DNA of 64,000 nt, taken from Litorimonas sp964352855 (GTDB lineage: Bacteria; Pseudomonadota; Alphaproteobacteria; Caulobacterales; Maricaulaceae). The stretch's first letter is position 1. Every line of letters starts with the position of its first letter. Shown one piece after another: positions 35,437 to 44,360 of the stretch. Location: contig CAYGTR010000010.1 in NCBI GenBank assembly GCA_964352855.1, positions 1 through 64,000 on the forward strand, written 5' to 3'. Made by a program: the position numbers and the translations under genes. The notes beneath the pieces are model-generated. The model had not been told where the DNA came from, did no database searches, and worked only from the letters and a program-made list of their open reading frames with translations.

Positions 35437-36927
35437 ATGACATATTCATTGAAAAAAATGATCAGAAACGGATTTAGCGCAAGCGCTTTTGTACTTGCTA
35501 GCGTGACGATGGTTGCTGCAATCGCACCGATGTCTGCTCATGCGCAGGATGAGGCAGCCCAAGAAGGACGTCAATTTTCCGCTAAAGCCGGTGAAATTGT
35601 TAATGCTGCGAATGAATTAGTCACAGCCAACCAATTCCAAGCTGCAATTAGTAAGTTAAATGAAGCGCTAGCTCTGCCTGATCTTAATCCATACGAAAAA
35701 GCGATTACGTATCAAATTCAAGGTACGGCTTATTATGAATTGAATAATTATGGCGGCGCCATCCAAGCTTTTGAAAATGCGATTAGCTCAGGTGGTTTAC
35801 TACCTAATGAAGCTTCATCCCTACGAGTCAATATTGCTCAGCTTTTGATCGGTAATGGTCAATTTGCTCAGGGCGCGCAAATGCTTGAGAACTACCTTGC
35901 GAGTGGTGGGCAAGAGCAGCCGAAATATGTTGAATATATTATGCAAGCTTGGGTGCAGGACGAGAATTATTCACGGGCTTTACCATGGGCTGAAAAATGG
36001 TTTCGAAATGCAAGCCCGAAAGAGCGTAAGCATTTCGATCTTTTGAACTTTCTTTATAACACGCTGAATATGCCTGCTAAACAGGCTGATATCGTGAAGC
36101 AGATGATTAACCGTTGGCCTGAAGATAAATCGCTTTGGGATGCGTGGGCGTCTATGCTAGCCAATGGCGGACGCGAGCAAGAAGCGTTTGAAGTCAATAA
36201 AATGCTTTATCTGGGCGGCGCTTTAAGTTCTGAACAAGATTTGATGAAGGTTGTTCAATATTATAGCTTTTATGATATGCCGTTCCAAGCGGCTGAAATT
36301 CTCGAACGTGAAATGAAAAATGGTCGTATCACACGTGACTCTGCAAAAATGGTTCAGCTGTCTAACCTGTTCCGTCAGGCGCGTGAATATAAGCGTGCCA
36401 TTCCTATTCTAGAGCAAGCAGCTGCCAGTGCCGGCCAAGCCAAGCTTTACGCGGATTTAGGCGAGGCGCTCTATAATGAAGGTCAATGTGAAAAAGCTGA
36501 AACGGCCTTTAAAGAAGCGATTAATCGCGGTTATGATGCGGGTAAATCTTGGATGCTAATTGCGACATGCCGTTATGAGTCAACGCAAAAAGACGCGCAA
36601 TTGACTTGTGATATGAGCTCGGAGCAAATGGCGTCCGCGCCGATTACACGTAGCCGTAATTCGGCTGTTGAGGCGTTCTCTCAAGTGCCAAATGGCTCTC
36701 GTGAAAATCGAAATGCCAAAAAATGGATATCTTTCATTCGCGCTGAACGTGACGCCTTTGATCGTCGTTGCGAGTTTGAGAAAAACATTGAGCGTGAGCT
36801 TTGCTATCAGCAGATCAAAGGCGCCTATGATAATGAGATTTTCAGCGGAAAATTGGAAGTTCCTGAGGAATGTATCAAATTCAAAGAGGATTACGATGCC
36901 GCCTATGTTGTGAGAACAACAGGCTAA
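35437..36927 (+). CDS. Periplasmic TPR protein of the TonB system
   Basis: A 496-residue exported protein with a signal peptide ending about AHA-QD and a chain of TPR-like helical repeats from residue 45 on (AISKLNEALALPDLNPYEKA, YYELNNYGGAIQAFENAI, LYADLGEALYNEGQCEKAE). The last 130 residues contain seven or more cysteines (RRCEFEK, RELCYQ, EECIKF). A TPR protein closes the DUF3450-TtpC-ExbB-ExbD-TonB block in related systems. The start chosen is ATG 35437, six bases after AAGGAG; the GTG at 35434 is only three bases from it. Confidence 0.85.
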   Translation: MTYSLKKMIRNGFSASAFVLASVTMVAAIAPMSAHAQDEAAQEGRQFSAKAGEIVNAANELVTANQFQAAISKLNEALALPDLNPYEKAITYQIQGTAYYELNNYGGAIQAFENAISSGGLLPNEASSLRVNIAQLLIGNGQFAQGAQMLENYLASGGQEQPKYVEYIMQAWVQDENYSRALPWAEKWFRNASPKERKHFDLLNFLYNTLNMPAKQADIVKQMINRWPEDKSLWDAWASMLANGGREQEAFEVNKMLYLGGALSSEQDLMKVVQYYSFYDMPFQAAEILEREMKNGRITRDSAKMVQLSNLFRQAREYKRAIPILEQAAASAGQAKLYADLGEALYNEGQCEKAETAFKEAINRGYDAGKSWMLIATCRYESTQKDAQLTCDMSSEQMASAPITRSRNSAVEAFSQVPNGSRENRNAKKWISFIRAERDAFDRRCEFEKNIERELCYQQIKGAYDNEIFSGKLEVPEECIKFKEDYDAAYVVRTTG

Positions 36928-36948
36928 AGTTTCTATACATCAATCATG

Positions 36949-36976
36949 AAAACCCGGCCGTGAGGTCGGGTTTTTT
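36949..36976 (+). terminator. Rho-independent terminator of the TonB-system operon
   Basis: AACCCGGCC pairs with GGTCGGGTT (one G-U pair) around a GTGA loop and is followed by a run of T. It separates the TPR gene from the second tonB. Confidence 0.92.
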
Positions 36977-37001
36977 ATTGCGTGTTCCTCTTTTCCATTT
37001 A

Positions 37002-37042
37002 TTGACAATTATATTATTATGTAATAACATTACAATATAATT
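37002..37042 (+). promoter_or_regulatory. Promoter of the second tonB with overlapping Zur-like operator
   Basis: TTGACA (37002-37007), 17 bases, then TAACAT (37025-37030) form a sigma-70-like promoter. Laid over the spacer and -10 is ATTATGTAATAACATTAC (37016-37033), which matches 16 of 18 positions of the Zur box I recall for Rhizobiales, GTAATGTAATAACATTAC. The palindrome extends outward through ATTATATT/AATATAAT to 37007-37042. This is the usual place for a repressor. AGGAGG follows at 37046-37051 before the ATG at 37057. Confidence 0.6.
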
Positions 37043-37056
37043 ATAAGGAGGGAATA

Positions 37057-37677
37057 ATGAATTTATTTTTCAGATATAGTGTCGGGACGCCTTTGGCTGC
37101 TGCAGTCACTGTTGGTATAACGTTAACTATGGCAGGATTGATCGCCACAGAATTTAAAGCCGAAGAGAAATTGGAGAGCTATGATTTTGTGATCAATTCT
37201 ATACCGGAAGATGTGCCGCCTGTCTTACCAAAGACAGAGATAGAGCCGCTGAAAGAGGTTGAGGTACCGCCGGCGCCACCACAAACCGGAATAGACATAA
37301 CAGATAAAGTCGTTGAATCGCCTTATGTCCCGAAAAAGATCATTGCTGAAATACCAAAGGACATTACTCTAGCTTCATTCACACCTGCGGACACGGATCA
37401 GCAACCGATATTGCGCTTCCCACCAGCCATGCCGCAACGGGCTGATCGCTCCGGTCATTGTGACGTCCGTTTTAATGTAAGCGCTCAAGGTGTGCCTTAT
37501 GACATTGAAACAACTTATTGCACGCAATCCTTATTTGAACGCACAACCCTAAAATCCGTGGCCAATTGGAAATACCGCCCGCGCATCCAGAATGGTCAAG
37601 CCGTGGTGATGGTGGGTGTGACAAACCGCGTTGTTTATCGACTGACGGATGAACGCGGTCATCTCATCCCGGAATAA
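37057..37677 (+). CDS. tonB: TonB energy transducer (second copy)
   Basis: A 206-residue paralogue of the TonB at 34686, with a membrane helix (GTPLAAAVTVGITLTMAGLIA), a linker with EVPPAPPQTG, and the same C-terminal domain: RFPPAMPQRADRSGHC, TTYCTQSLFERTTLKS, WKYRPRI and YRLTDERGHLIPE. The linker is acidic and not proline-repeated. It is outside the main operon, behind a terminator, with its own promoter and a Zur-like operator. So it probably serves metal (zinc) uptake when zinc is scarce while using ExbB/ExbD from the neighbouring operon. Confidence 0.92.
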   Translation: MNLFFRYSVGTPLAAAVTVGITLTMAGLIATEFKAEEKLESYDFVINSIPEDVPPVLPKTEIEPLKEVEVPPAPPQTGIDITDKVVESPYVPKKIIAEIPKDITLASFTPADTDQQPILRFPPAMPQRADRSGHCDVRFNVSAQGVPYDIETTYCTQSLFERTTLKSVANWKYRPRIQNGQAVVMVGVTNRVVYRLTDERGHLIPE

Positions 37678-37684
37678 GTAACGA

Positions 37685-37709
37685 TGGGTAAGGTGCTAAA
37701 CCTTACCCA
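37685..37709. terminator. Hairpin between convergent tonB and ptrB
   Basis: TGGGTAAGG and CCTTACCCA form a nine-pair perfect stem with a seven-base loop at the 3' ends of both genes. There is no T run on either side, so it may mark transcript ends or block RNase rather than terminate. Confidence 0.4.
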
Positions 37710-39828
37710 CTGTTGCCAAGGCAAACGCATATTCCAGCGCTGTTTCTTTGAGCGAGTCATATCGCCCGGACTCACCTTGATGTCCGGCTTCCATATTGGT
37801 TTTTAATAAAATGGGGGCAGGGCCTGTTTGGTGATCCCGTAATTTCGCAGCCCATTTTGCGGGTTCCCAATAGGTTACACGCGGATCTGTCAGTCCACCT
37901 GTAATTAAGGTTGACGGATAGGCCTTTTTTTCTACCTGATCATAGGGAGAATATTCCATGATGTTATCATAGGCCTCACTGTCTTCTAACGGGTTCCCCC
38001 ATTCCGGCCATTCAGGCGGTGTCAGAGGCAGGGTGACGTCCGACATCGTATTGATGACATCGACAAAAGGCACAGCAGCAATGGCTCCCGCAAAAAGCTC
38101 AGGCGCTTGATTGATAGCCGCCCCGACGAGCAAACCACCGGCAGAGCCGCCATGCGCGACAAGTCGACCTTTTGCTGAGTAATTCAAGTCACAAAGGCCA
38201 CGTCCTACGTCGATAAAATCATTAAATGTGTTGATTTTCTTCTCTAACTTACCGTCGAGATACCATTGATAGCCCTTTGCCATACCTCCACGAATATGGG
38301 CGATCGCATAGATAAACCCTCTATCCACCAGAGATAAGGTGGTCGTGCGGAAGGCCGCGGGGATGGTAATGCCGTATGACCCATAACCGTAAAGCAGTAA
38401 CGGCGCAGACCCGTCGACTTTTGTCTTCGCTAAACGCAGCAAGGTCACAGGGATGTCTTCGCCGTCACGGGCTTTGATCGAAATACGCTCGGTCACATAA
38501 TCCTTGGGGTTATGACCGCTCGGGACGATTTGTTCTTTCACCAACTGTCTGTCTTTCGTCGCCATGTCATAAGCATAAATTTGAGATGGCGTTGTCGGCG
38601 AAGCATAGGAGAAATAAAGACGTTGCGTGTCATATTCATATCCCGAGACCAACCCCAACCCGTAAGCAGGCTCATTCATCTCGATCGTATGTTCGTCATG
38701 CGTGCGCATGTCACGAATGACAATGCGTGGCAGGGCATCTTTGCGCTCTAACCGAACGAGAAAATTGGCAAAAGTTTCCATTCCGAGGATGAGGGTCCCA
38801 GGCTTATGCGGGATAAAGTCTTGCCAATTTTCAGCAGGTGACGGCCCGTCAGAGACTTTGATTTGAAAGTCGACGGCGTCACCTGCATTGGTCAATATAT
38901 AGGTCTGCCCGCCTTGATCGCTGAGGTTGTATTCCAGCCCCTCAACGCGTTCCGCAAAGCAGACGGCTTTGGATTCGGGTTTATTGGACGCAATGCGCCA
39001 AACCTCTGATGTTGTGTGGTTATGTGCGCTGATTTCAATATGACGCATATCATCTGATGAACCCACACCGACAAAAAACCCGGGGTTCTCTTCTTTGTAG
39101 ACGCAAACGGGTTTGGCTTTGGGATTGAAAACATCCTGACGCATGACGGCGTGGGGGCGTTGGCTCTCGTCGCGTTCCACCCAAAAAAGGGTTCGGGAAT
39201 CATCTGCCCAAATCAAGTCCCCGGCTGATTTATCGATAGACGTTTGTATTGGCGGCTCGTCTGACGCGAGCTTTTGCAAAGCCACATGATAGTTTTCAGA
39301 CCCTTTTCCATCAACGCCGTAAGCCACCCATTGATGATCAGGACTATGCGATACAGCGCCAAGATCAAAATAGCCTTTGTAATCTTTCGAGAGTGCTTCG
39401 GCGTCCAAAACGGTTTCGGCCTTGGGTAAAATATCATCTGACAGAATGAGTGGGGCGTGGCTGTCGCTGTGTCTGATGCGTGCATAAACACCGTGCTGAT
39501 CGCCTGTACGGTAATGATGGAAATATGCCCAGTCTCCATCCGGTAGAGGGGTGCTCGCGGCTTCGGGTTCCAGTCGGCCCTTTAGTTCTTCGAAAAGACG
39601 CATTTTCAAATCGTCTAGGGGGGATAAAACAGCTTCCGTATAAGCATTCTCGGCTTCGAGATAAGCCCGAATATCGGCATTAAGCTGCGTAGGATCGCGC
39701 ATGACGGCTTGCCAGTTCTCGTCCTTCATCCATGCATAATCATCAATACGCGCGCGCCCGACTTGTTCGGTCTTTAGGGGGCGTTTCTCGGCTTTGGGCG
39801 GCGTTGTGCCAGATTGAAAAAGAAGCAT
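37696..39828 (-). CDS. ptrB: Oligopeptidase B (S9A prolyl oligopeptidase family)
   Basis: A 710-residue serine peptidase with an N-terminal propeller and a C-terminal alpha/beta hydrolase domain. It opens with RARIDDYAWMKDENW, typical of oligopeptidase B. The nucleophile elbow is HGGSAGG, and the histidine lies in EAGHQGESGR near the end. Oligopeptidase B cleaves after basic residues in small peptides. It has no signal peptide, so it is cytoplasmic. It converges on the second tonB. Confidence 0.9.
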   Translation of the reverse strand: MLLFQSGTTPPKAEKRPLKTEQVGRARIDDYAWMKDENWQAVMRDPTQLNADIRAYLEAENAYTEAVLSPLDDLKMRLFEELKGRLEPEAASTPLPDGDWAYFHHYRTGDQHGVYARIRHSDSHAPLILSDDILPKAETVLDAEALSKDYKGYFDLGAVSHSPDHQWVAYGVDGKGSENYHVALQKLASDEPPIQTSIDKSAGDLIWADDSRTLFWVERDESQRPHAVMRQDVFNPKAKPVCVYKEENPGFFVGVGSSDDMRHIEISAHNHTTSEVWRIASNKPESKAVCFAERVEGLEYNLSDQGGQTYILTNAGDAVDFQIKVSDGPSPAENWQDFIPHKPGTLILGMETFANFLVRLERKDALPRIVIRDMRTHDEHTIEMNEPAYGLGLVSGYEYDTQRLYFSYASPTTPSQIYAYDMATKDRQLVKEQIVPSGHNPKDYVTERISIKARDGEDIPVTLLRLAKTKVDGSAPLLLYGYGSYGITIPAAFRTTTLSLVDRGFIYAIAHIRGGMAKGYQWYLDGKLEKKINTFNDFIDVGRGLCDLNYSAKGRLVAHGGSAGGLLVGAAINQAPELFAGAIAAVPFVDVINTMSDVTLPLTPPEWPEWGNPLEDSEAYDNIMEYSPYDQVEKKAYPSTLITGGLTDPRVTYWEPAKWAAKLRDHQTGPAPILLKTNMEAGHQGESGRYDSLKETALEYAFALATVGKV

Positions 39829-40075
39829 TATGTTAAGTCCGATATTTTCCGAGAAGGCGTTATGAAAACAATAGGTCGTTAATCGTTTACGCTGACTTGG
39901 GTATAGTAGCCCTTAAATCAATAGGTTGAAGGCGGCTTTTCAAACTTTTGTGGAGAAAAGTCATGGTAACCCAATATGGCAACTAAAAAAGTCACGCTTG
40001 ATTAACGCTCTTTGTTTACGCTTTAGCTTACAATTGCCCGAATCATTCAATCCGGGTGTAGGAGTTATCGTCTGA

Positions 40076-41335
40076 ATGGTCTCAATGCCGGCACAATCGC
40101 ATAAAATGCGCTCTGATGGCATACCTGCCGCTGCGGGAACGGTGCAAGCCTTCCCGCCCATGAAAGACAGTGATACGCGCCGCCAATTGGCGAAACGTCT
40201 CGCAGATGTTATTTGTATTCCTGCCAGCCAACTCACACCGCAAGAACGCCATATGGCGGGCGACGTTTTAGTTGAGCTTCTGCGCAGCGCAGATTTAGAT
40301 TTGCGCGAAAGCGTTGCTAAGCGCTTGGTCATGTTAAATGAAGCGCCGCGCACTATTCTGATTATCTTGGCCAAAGATGACATTCGGGTCGCGCGCCATA
40401 TCTTGGAAGACTGTCTGACTTTAACTGACTCTGATCTCATTCAGATAACACAAAAAGTGTCCGGAGAGCACCGCAAAGTAATTGCACATAGACGAAATCT
40501 TTCAGACTCTGTTGTTGATGCCTGTGTACAATTTTTAGAAGAGGACGTTGTTGAAACCCTTTTGAAGAACACAGGGGCAAATTTTAGCGAAACGGCGCTT
40601 CAGCGCATCCTCACAGTTTCGCGTAATCATGCGCCTTATGTTGAATTGTTAAATAAACGTGTGGAACTACGTCCCAGTCATGGCCTGACGATGTTTTGGT
40701 GGGCGGATGGACCAACACGAAAGAAAATACTTCACCGTTTTGGAGTTACGCGAAATGTCTTGCAAGAGACGTGCGGTGACCTTTTCGCCAGAGCCGCAGC
40801 TGAAGGGTGGAGCGACTCGGGTGTCAGAAAAGCCCTTCAATTTATCGAGCGTCGTCAACGTAATCGCGCCGCGATTTCACGTAGCGAATATGAGGGGTTG
40901 GAAGCCGCCATTGAAGCCGCAGCCGCGAGTGGACTTGACCGAAAGCTTATCGAAGAAATCGCCTACATGTCAGGTATTAAACCCGCGACAGGGGCACAAA
41001 TTATGACGGATAAAGGTGGTGAAGCGATTGCCATTTTATGTAAAGCAACCGGCTTGAAGCGTGATATGATGGAAAAAATTTGGCGGGGTTTATTTCGACC
41101 CGCCGTTAATGAAGAAGGTGAAGCGCACCCGGACCTTGTACGTGTCACAGAAACATATGACACGATATCAACGGATAAAGCGCAAACTGTTTTACGCTAT
41201 TGGAATTGGTCTCTGACTTCATCTCTCAACAAAGACGTGCTTCGTTATATTAAAGACGGCGTTATTCCGAGAGAAGAAGAACATGGTGCTGCTGCGATTA
41301 CGGCCGCCCTTGTCTTTGGGCATCGTCGCAGTTGA
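40076..41335 (+). CDS. DUF2336 domain protein
   Basis: A 419-residue, mostly helical protein. DUF2336 shows as a repeat-rich stretch: VLVELLRSADLDLRESVAKRL, then VARHILEDCLTLTDSDLIQI and VVDACVQFLEEDVVETLL. The family is abundant in alphaproteobacteria and has no assigned biochemical role. AGGAG lies 11 bases before ATG 40076; ATG 40085 is an alternative. The 247 bases before it hold no clear gene; nothing more was seen there than AT-rich sequence that may contain a promoter. Confidence 0.82.
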   Translation: MVSMPAQSHKMRSDGIPAAAGTVQAFPPMKDSDTRRQLAKRLADVICIPASQLTPQERHMAGDVLVELLRSADLDLRESVAKRLVMLNEAPRTILIILAKDDIRVARHILEDCLTLTDSDLIQITQKVSGEHRKVIAHRRNLSDSVVDACVQFLEEDVVETLLKNTGANFSETALQRILTVSRNHAPYVELLNKRVELRPSHGLTMFWWADGPTRKKILHRFGVTRNVLQETCGDLFARAAAEGWSDSGVRKALQFIERRQRNRAAISRSEYEGLEAAIEAAAASGLDRKLIEEIAYMSGIKPATGAQIMTDKGGEAIAILCKATGLKRDMMEKIWRGLFRPAVNEEGEAHPDLVRVTETYDTISTDKAQTVLRYWNWSLTSSLNKDVLRYIKDGVIPREEEHGAAAITAALVFGHRRS

Positions 41336-41500
41336 TCTTTATTACGCGATTTCTTGCATAAATAATCCACAAAACATTTCTCGCCTAAGGCCCTGATTTG
41401 CCTTTTAATGACAACATAAGCCCGTTATGACTTTTCAAAGAGGTGTTGAAGCGCCCGTTTGAGTATATTTAGGTGATTAAGGGTCAGGAGCGCTTAGAGC

Positions 41501-41995
41501 GTGTTTCGTTTTAGTTTAATTTTAGCGCTCGCGTTGTCCGCCACATGGGTGACTCTGTCCGGTTACTTTACGCCTATGCTACTCACACTTGGGGCGATCT
41601 CAGTCGTCTTTGTTGTGGCTTTATCTATACGTATGAAGATCGTGGACAATGAAACGGCCCCTTATTTGATGATCCCTTTAACATTGTCATATTTTGTTTG
41701 GCTGTTTATCGAGATTATTAAAGCAAATGTGACTGTTGTGAAAGCTGTGCTACGCCCCGATATGGAAGTATCACCTACGCTGGCAAAAATCCCGCTTCCG
41801 CAAAGAGAGGATATCAGCAAGGTGATGTTTGCGAACTCCATCACACTTACGCCCGGAACCGTGAGCGTCTTGATAGAAGAGGATTATATTTTGGTGCATT
41901 CGCTGCTCACAGAAATGAGTGACCCCTCTGACTTTACTGAAATGGGCGTCAAAGCGGCTTGGGCTGTCGGCGAGAATGTGGAACCAAATCTGTGA
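41501..41995 (+). CDS. mrpE: Mrp-type antiporter subunit E
   Basis: A 164-residue protein with two N-terminal membrane helices (residues about 4-50 and 60-80) and a cytoplasmic domain with IPLPQREDISKVMFANSITLTPGTVSV, here split over two strands; that SITLTPGTVSV is the MrpE signature. It starts the operon (GTG 41501, preceded by AGGAG ten bases away) and overlaps the subunit F start by four bases (GTGA). MrpE helps assemble the monovalent cation/proton antiporter. Confidence 0.92.
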   Translation: MFRFSLILALALSATWVTLSGYFTPMLLTLGAISVVFVVALSIRMKIVDNETAPYLMIPLTLSYFVWLFIEIIKANVTVVKAVLRPDMEVSPTLAKIPLPQREDISKVMFANSITLTPGTVSVLIEEDYILVHSLLTEMSDPSDFTEMGVKAAWAVGENVEPNL

Positions 41996-42306
41996 GTGTT
42001 GCTCTGGGATATATTTATCTGGGGACGGCTTTTCTCATTACGATCTCAATGGCGTTGATGTTGATCCGCTTAATTGGTGGACCAACACTTTACGACCGTC
42101 TTTTGGCGGTCAACTCTTTCGGGACAAAGACCGTGCTCTTCCTCTGTGTCTTTTGTTTCATTATTGATCGTCCTGATGGGGTCGATATTGCGCTGCTTTA
42201 TGCTTTGATGAACTTTATTTCGACAATTGCAGCGCTAAAGTTCTTTAATTACCGCGCCTTAAGTGTTGGCTTGTCGGGTGCCAGAGACCCAGGGGGGGAA
42301 GAATGA
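41992..42306 (+). CDS. mrpF: Mrp-type antiporter subunit F
   Basis: A 104-residue protein with three helices, starting at GTG 41992 overlapping the subunit E stop; the longer frame from 41959 lies inside mrpE. The MrpF pattern is IRLIGGPTLYDRLLAVNSFGTK then DIALLYALMNFISTIA. It overlaps the next gene by four bases. Confidence 0.92.
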   Translation: MSVALGYIYLGTAFLITISMALMLIRLIGGPTLYDRLLAVNSFGTKTVLFLCVFCFIIDRPDGVDIALLYALMNFISTIAALKFFNYRALSVGLSGARDPGGEE

Positions 42307-42716
42307 GTATTCTCATGACAGTCCTCGCGGCGGCGCCTGCCGTTGCAGAAGCCCATGGCAGTGGCCCTCACATTGATTTGTTTGCTCTTATTCGGTTTGT
42401 TTTGACAGTCGTTAGTATCGCGGCGGGTCTTTTCTTTGTTTTTGCAGGCACATTCGGTGTCCTTCGCTTACCCGATTTTTATACACGTCTCCATGCTGGT
42501 GGTATGACGGACACTTTAGGGGCGGAACTCATTCTAATAGGTCTAATTATCCAATCAGGTTTTTCACAAATGACCTTGAAGCTGCTCTTAGTGGCATTTT
42601 TTCTCTTTATCACAAGTCCAACAGCAACCCATGCGGTGGCGCATTCCGCTTATAAAAGTGGTCTAAAGCCTCTTTTGGGTAAATATCGTGCCCCTAATTT
42701 GGATGAGGAGGTTTAG
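42303..42716 (+). CDS. mrpG: Mrp-type antiporter subunit G
   Basis: A 137-residue protein with three helices and the MrpG signature FGVLRLPDFYTRLHAGGMTDT, then LFITSPTATHAVAHSAY. Its N-terminus is extended by about 25 hydrophobic residues. It overlaps mrpF by four bases and ends one base before the next gene. Confidence 0.92.
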   Translation: MSILMTVLAAAPAVAEAHGSGPHIDLFALIRFVLTVVSIAAGLFFVFAGTFGVLRLPDFYTRLHAGGMTDTLGAELILIGLIIQSGFSQMTLKLLLVAFFLFITSPTATHAVAHSAYKSGLKPLLGKYRAPNLDEEV

Positions 42717-43397
42717 ATGTTCGCCGCAGTCGCCTCCGCCTATACGCCGTCCCCGCTTATCTTAGATATCAGCTTATTGGCTATTCTCGTTATTGTTGCT
42801 TTTGCAATTGTGCGGATGCGTAGTCTGTTTGGGATCGTTATGTTGCAGGGCGTTTATAGTCTTGTTTGCGCCGCTTGGTTCGTCAGTCTTGATGCCGTTG
42901 ATGTCGCCTTTACTGAGGCCGCTGTGGGCGCGGGTGTATCAACTGTATTAATGCTTTCAGCTATGTTGTTAGCCGACCGTACTTCGGCGCCCGTGCCGCG
43001 CTCTCGTCAATGGGGGCCTTTATTTGTCTGTATATTTGCGGGTGTGGCTATGTTCTATGCCATTGGGGACATGTCGGCTTTTGGTGATGCCAACTCACCC
43101 GCCAATAGGGGTGTTGGCATCGAATATATGGCCAAGACAGCCGAAGAAATAAAGATTCCTAATGTTGTGACAGCCGTGCTCGCTAGCTATAGAGGCTATG
43201 ATACCTTTGGGGAAACAGTCGTGATTTTCTCAGCTGGTCTGGGTGTGCTTTTACTCCTCGGTTTGAACGGCAATGCCGGTCGTTGGCGTGCAGAGCCAAA
43301 CGGACAGCGCATCTCCACACCGTCGGCACCTGCTGCTGAAATCAAGCGCGAAACGGTAGGGCGTGAAGAAAAGGGAGAAGAGGCAAATGTCCGATAA
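42717..43397 (+). CDS. Mrp-type subunit with MbhD/MbhE-like domains
   Basis: A 226-residue membrane protein with about six helices. The first half (VRMRSLFGIVMLQGVYSLVCA, then AFTEAAVGAGVSTVLML) is the MbhD/DUF4040 module that in canonical MrpA forms the C-terminal part; the second half (YDTFGETVVIFSAGLGVLLLL) matches the MbhE-like module. So the MrpA tail is a free subunit here. A hydrophilic tail of about 45 residues follows and overlaps the next gene by 11 bases. Confidence 0.85.
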   Translation: MFAAVASAYTPSPLILDISLLAILVIVAFAIVRMRSLFGIVMLQGVYSLVCAAWFVSLDAVDVAFTEAAVGAGVSTVLMLSAMLLADRTSAPVPRSRQWGPLFVCIFAGVAMFYAIGDMSAFGDANSPANRGVGIEYMAKTAEEIKIPNVVTAVLASYRGYDTFGETVVIFSAGLGVLLLLGLNGNAGRWRAEPNGQRISTPSAPAAEIKRETVGREEKGEEANVR

Positions 43398-43875
43398 TCC
43401 CCAAGTCCCAAATGACTTACCTGAAGATTTGAACCTCCGCGATCCGCATGTTGTTTTGCGGGTTATCTCAAAATTTTTGATACCGCTGATCGCCCTGTTT
43501 GCACTGTATGTTCAGTTTCATGGGGATTACGGCCCCGGGGGCGGTTTCCAAGCCGGTGTTATAATGGCGGTGTCTGTTATTCTCTACGCACTCATTTTTG
43601 GGCTTGAAGCAGCCAAGAAGGCCTTTCCGCCGTCTTGGATTCGTGTCGGTATGACATTAGGTGTTTTGATTTATGGCGGCACAGGTGTGGTCACATGGAT
43701 GCTAGGCGGCGAGTTCCTGAATTACGGCGTATTGTCGTATGACCCTAGTCACGGACAACATTACGGCATTCTGGCGATTGAGCTAGGTGTCCTTGTGACG
43801 GTCACAACCGTCATGATCGCTATTTTTTACGCTTTTGGCTCTCGCCAACCCGAAACATCACGGGATGACTGGTAA
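43387..43875 (+). CDS. mrpB: Mrp-type antiporter subunit B
   Basis: A 162-residue protein with four helices and the MrpB signature FALYVQFHGDYGPGGGFQAGVI. The ATG at 43387 is chosen (AGAAGAGG upstream); the frame from 43363 lies in the previous gene. Its stop TAA shares one base with the ATG of mrpC. Confidence 0.9.
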   Translation: MSDNPQVPNDLPEDLNLRDPHVVLRVISKFLIPLIALFALYVQFHGDYGPGGGFQAGVIMAVSVILYALIFGLEAAKKAFPPSWIRVGMTLGVLIYGGTGVVTWMLGGEFLNYGVLSYDPSHGQHYGILAIELGVLVTVTTVMIAIFYAFGSRQPETSRDDW

Positions 43876-44360
43876 TGTTTGCGGATATTTTTGAGCAATT
43901 TAACGATGCTATCGTGATCGTCTTAATGATGACGGGACTTTATGTTGTTTTTTCCTCGCGTAATCTCATTAAGAAACTTGTCGGCTTATCGCTTTTCCAA
44001 ACCTCAGTTTTCTTGCTCTATATTACGATTGGGAAAGTTGAGGGTGGCCAACCCCCTATCCTGATTGAGGATAAAAACGGTGGCCCCTATGTTGAACTGG
44101 AAACGGTTCAAGTGGCAGCAAGCGAAGGGGGTTATATCGTCGATGCGCTCTATTCAAATCCACTCCCCCATGTCCTTATCCTGACCGCTATTGTTGTGGG
44201 TGTGGCGACGCTTGCTATCGGTTTGTCGCTCGTTGTGCGTATTCGTGAAGTCTATCAAACCATTGAAGAGAATGAGATCGAAGATCTTGATTACGCTTAT
44301 AATCTGGAAGGTATAGATGCCTTGAGGCCGAGCTCTGAAAATGGGGCGCGCCGACAATGA
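43875..44360 (+). CDS. mrpC: Mrp-type antiporter subunit C (NuoK-like)
   Basis: A 161-residue homologue of complex I NuoK with three helices: GLYVVFSSRNLIKKLVGLSL, then QTSVFLLYITIGK, and PLPHVLILTAIVVGVATLAIGLSL. It carries an insert of about 35 polar residues between helices two and three, as other MrpC proteins of this type do. It overlaps mrpD by four bases. Confidence 0.92.
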   Translation: MFADIFEQFNDAIVIVLMMTGLYVVFSSRNLIKKLVGLSLFQTSVFLLYITIGKVEGGQPPILIEDKNGGPYVELETVQVAASEGGYIVDALYSNPLPHVLILTAIVVGVATLAIGLSLVVRIREVYQTIEENEIEDLDYAYNLEGIDALRPSSENGARRQ

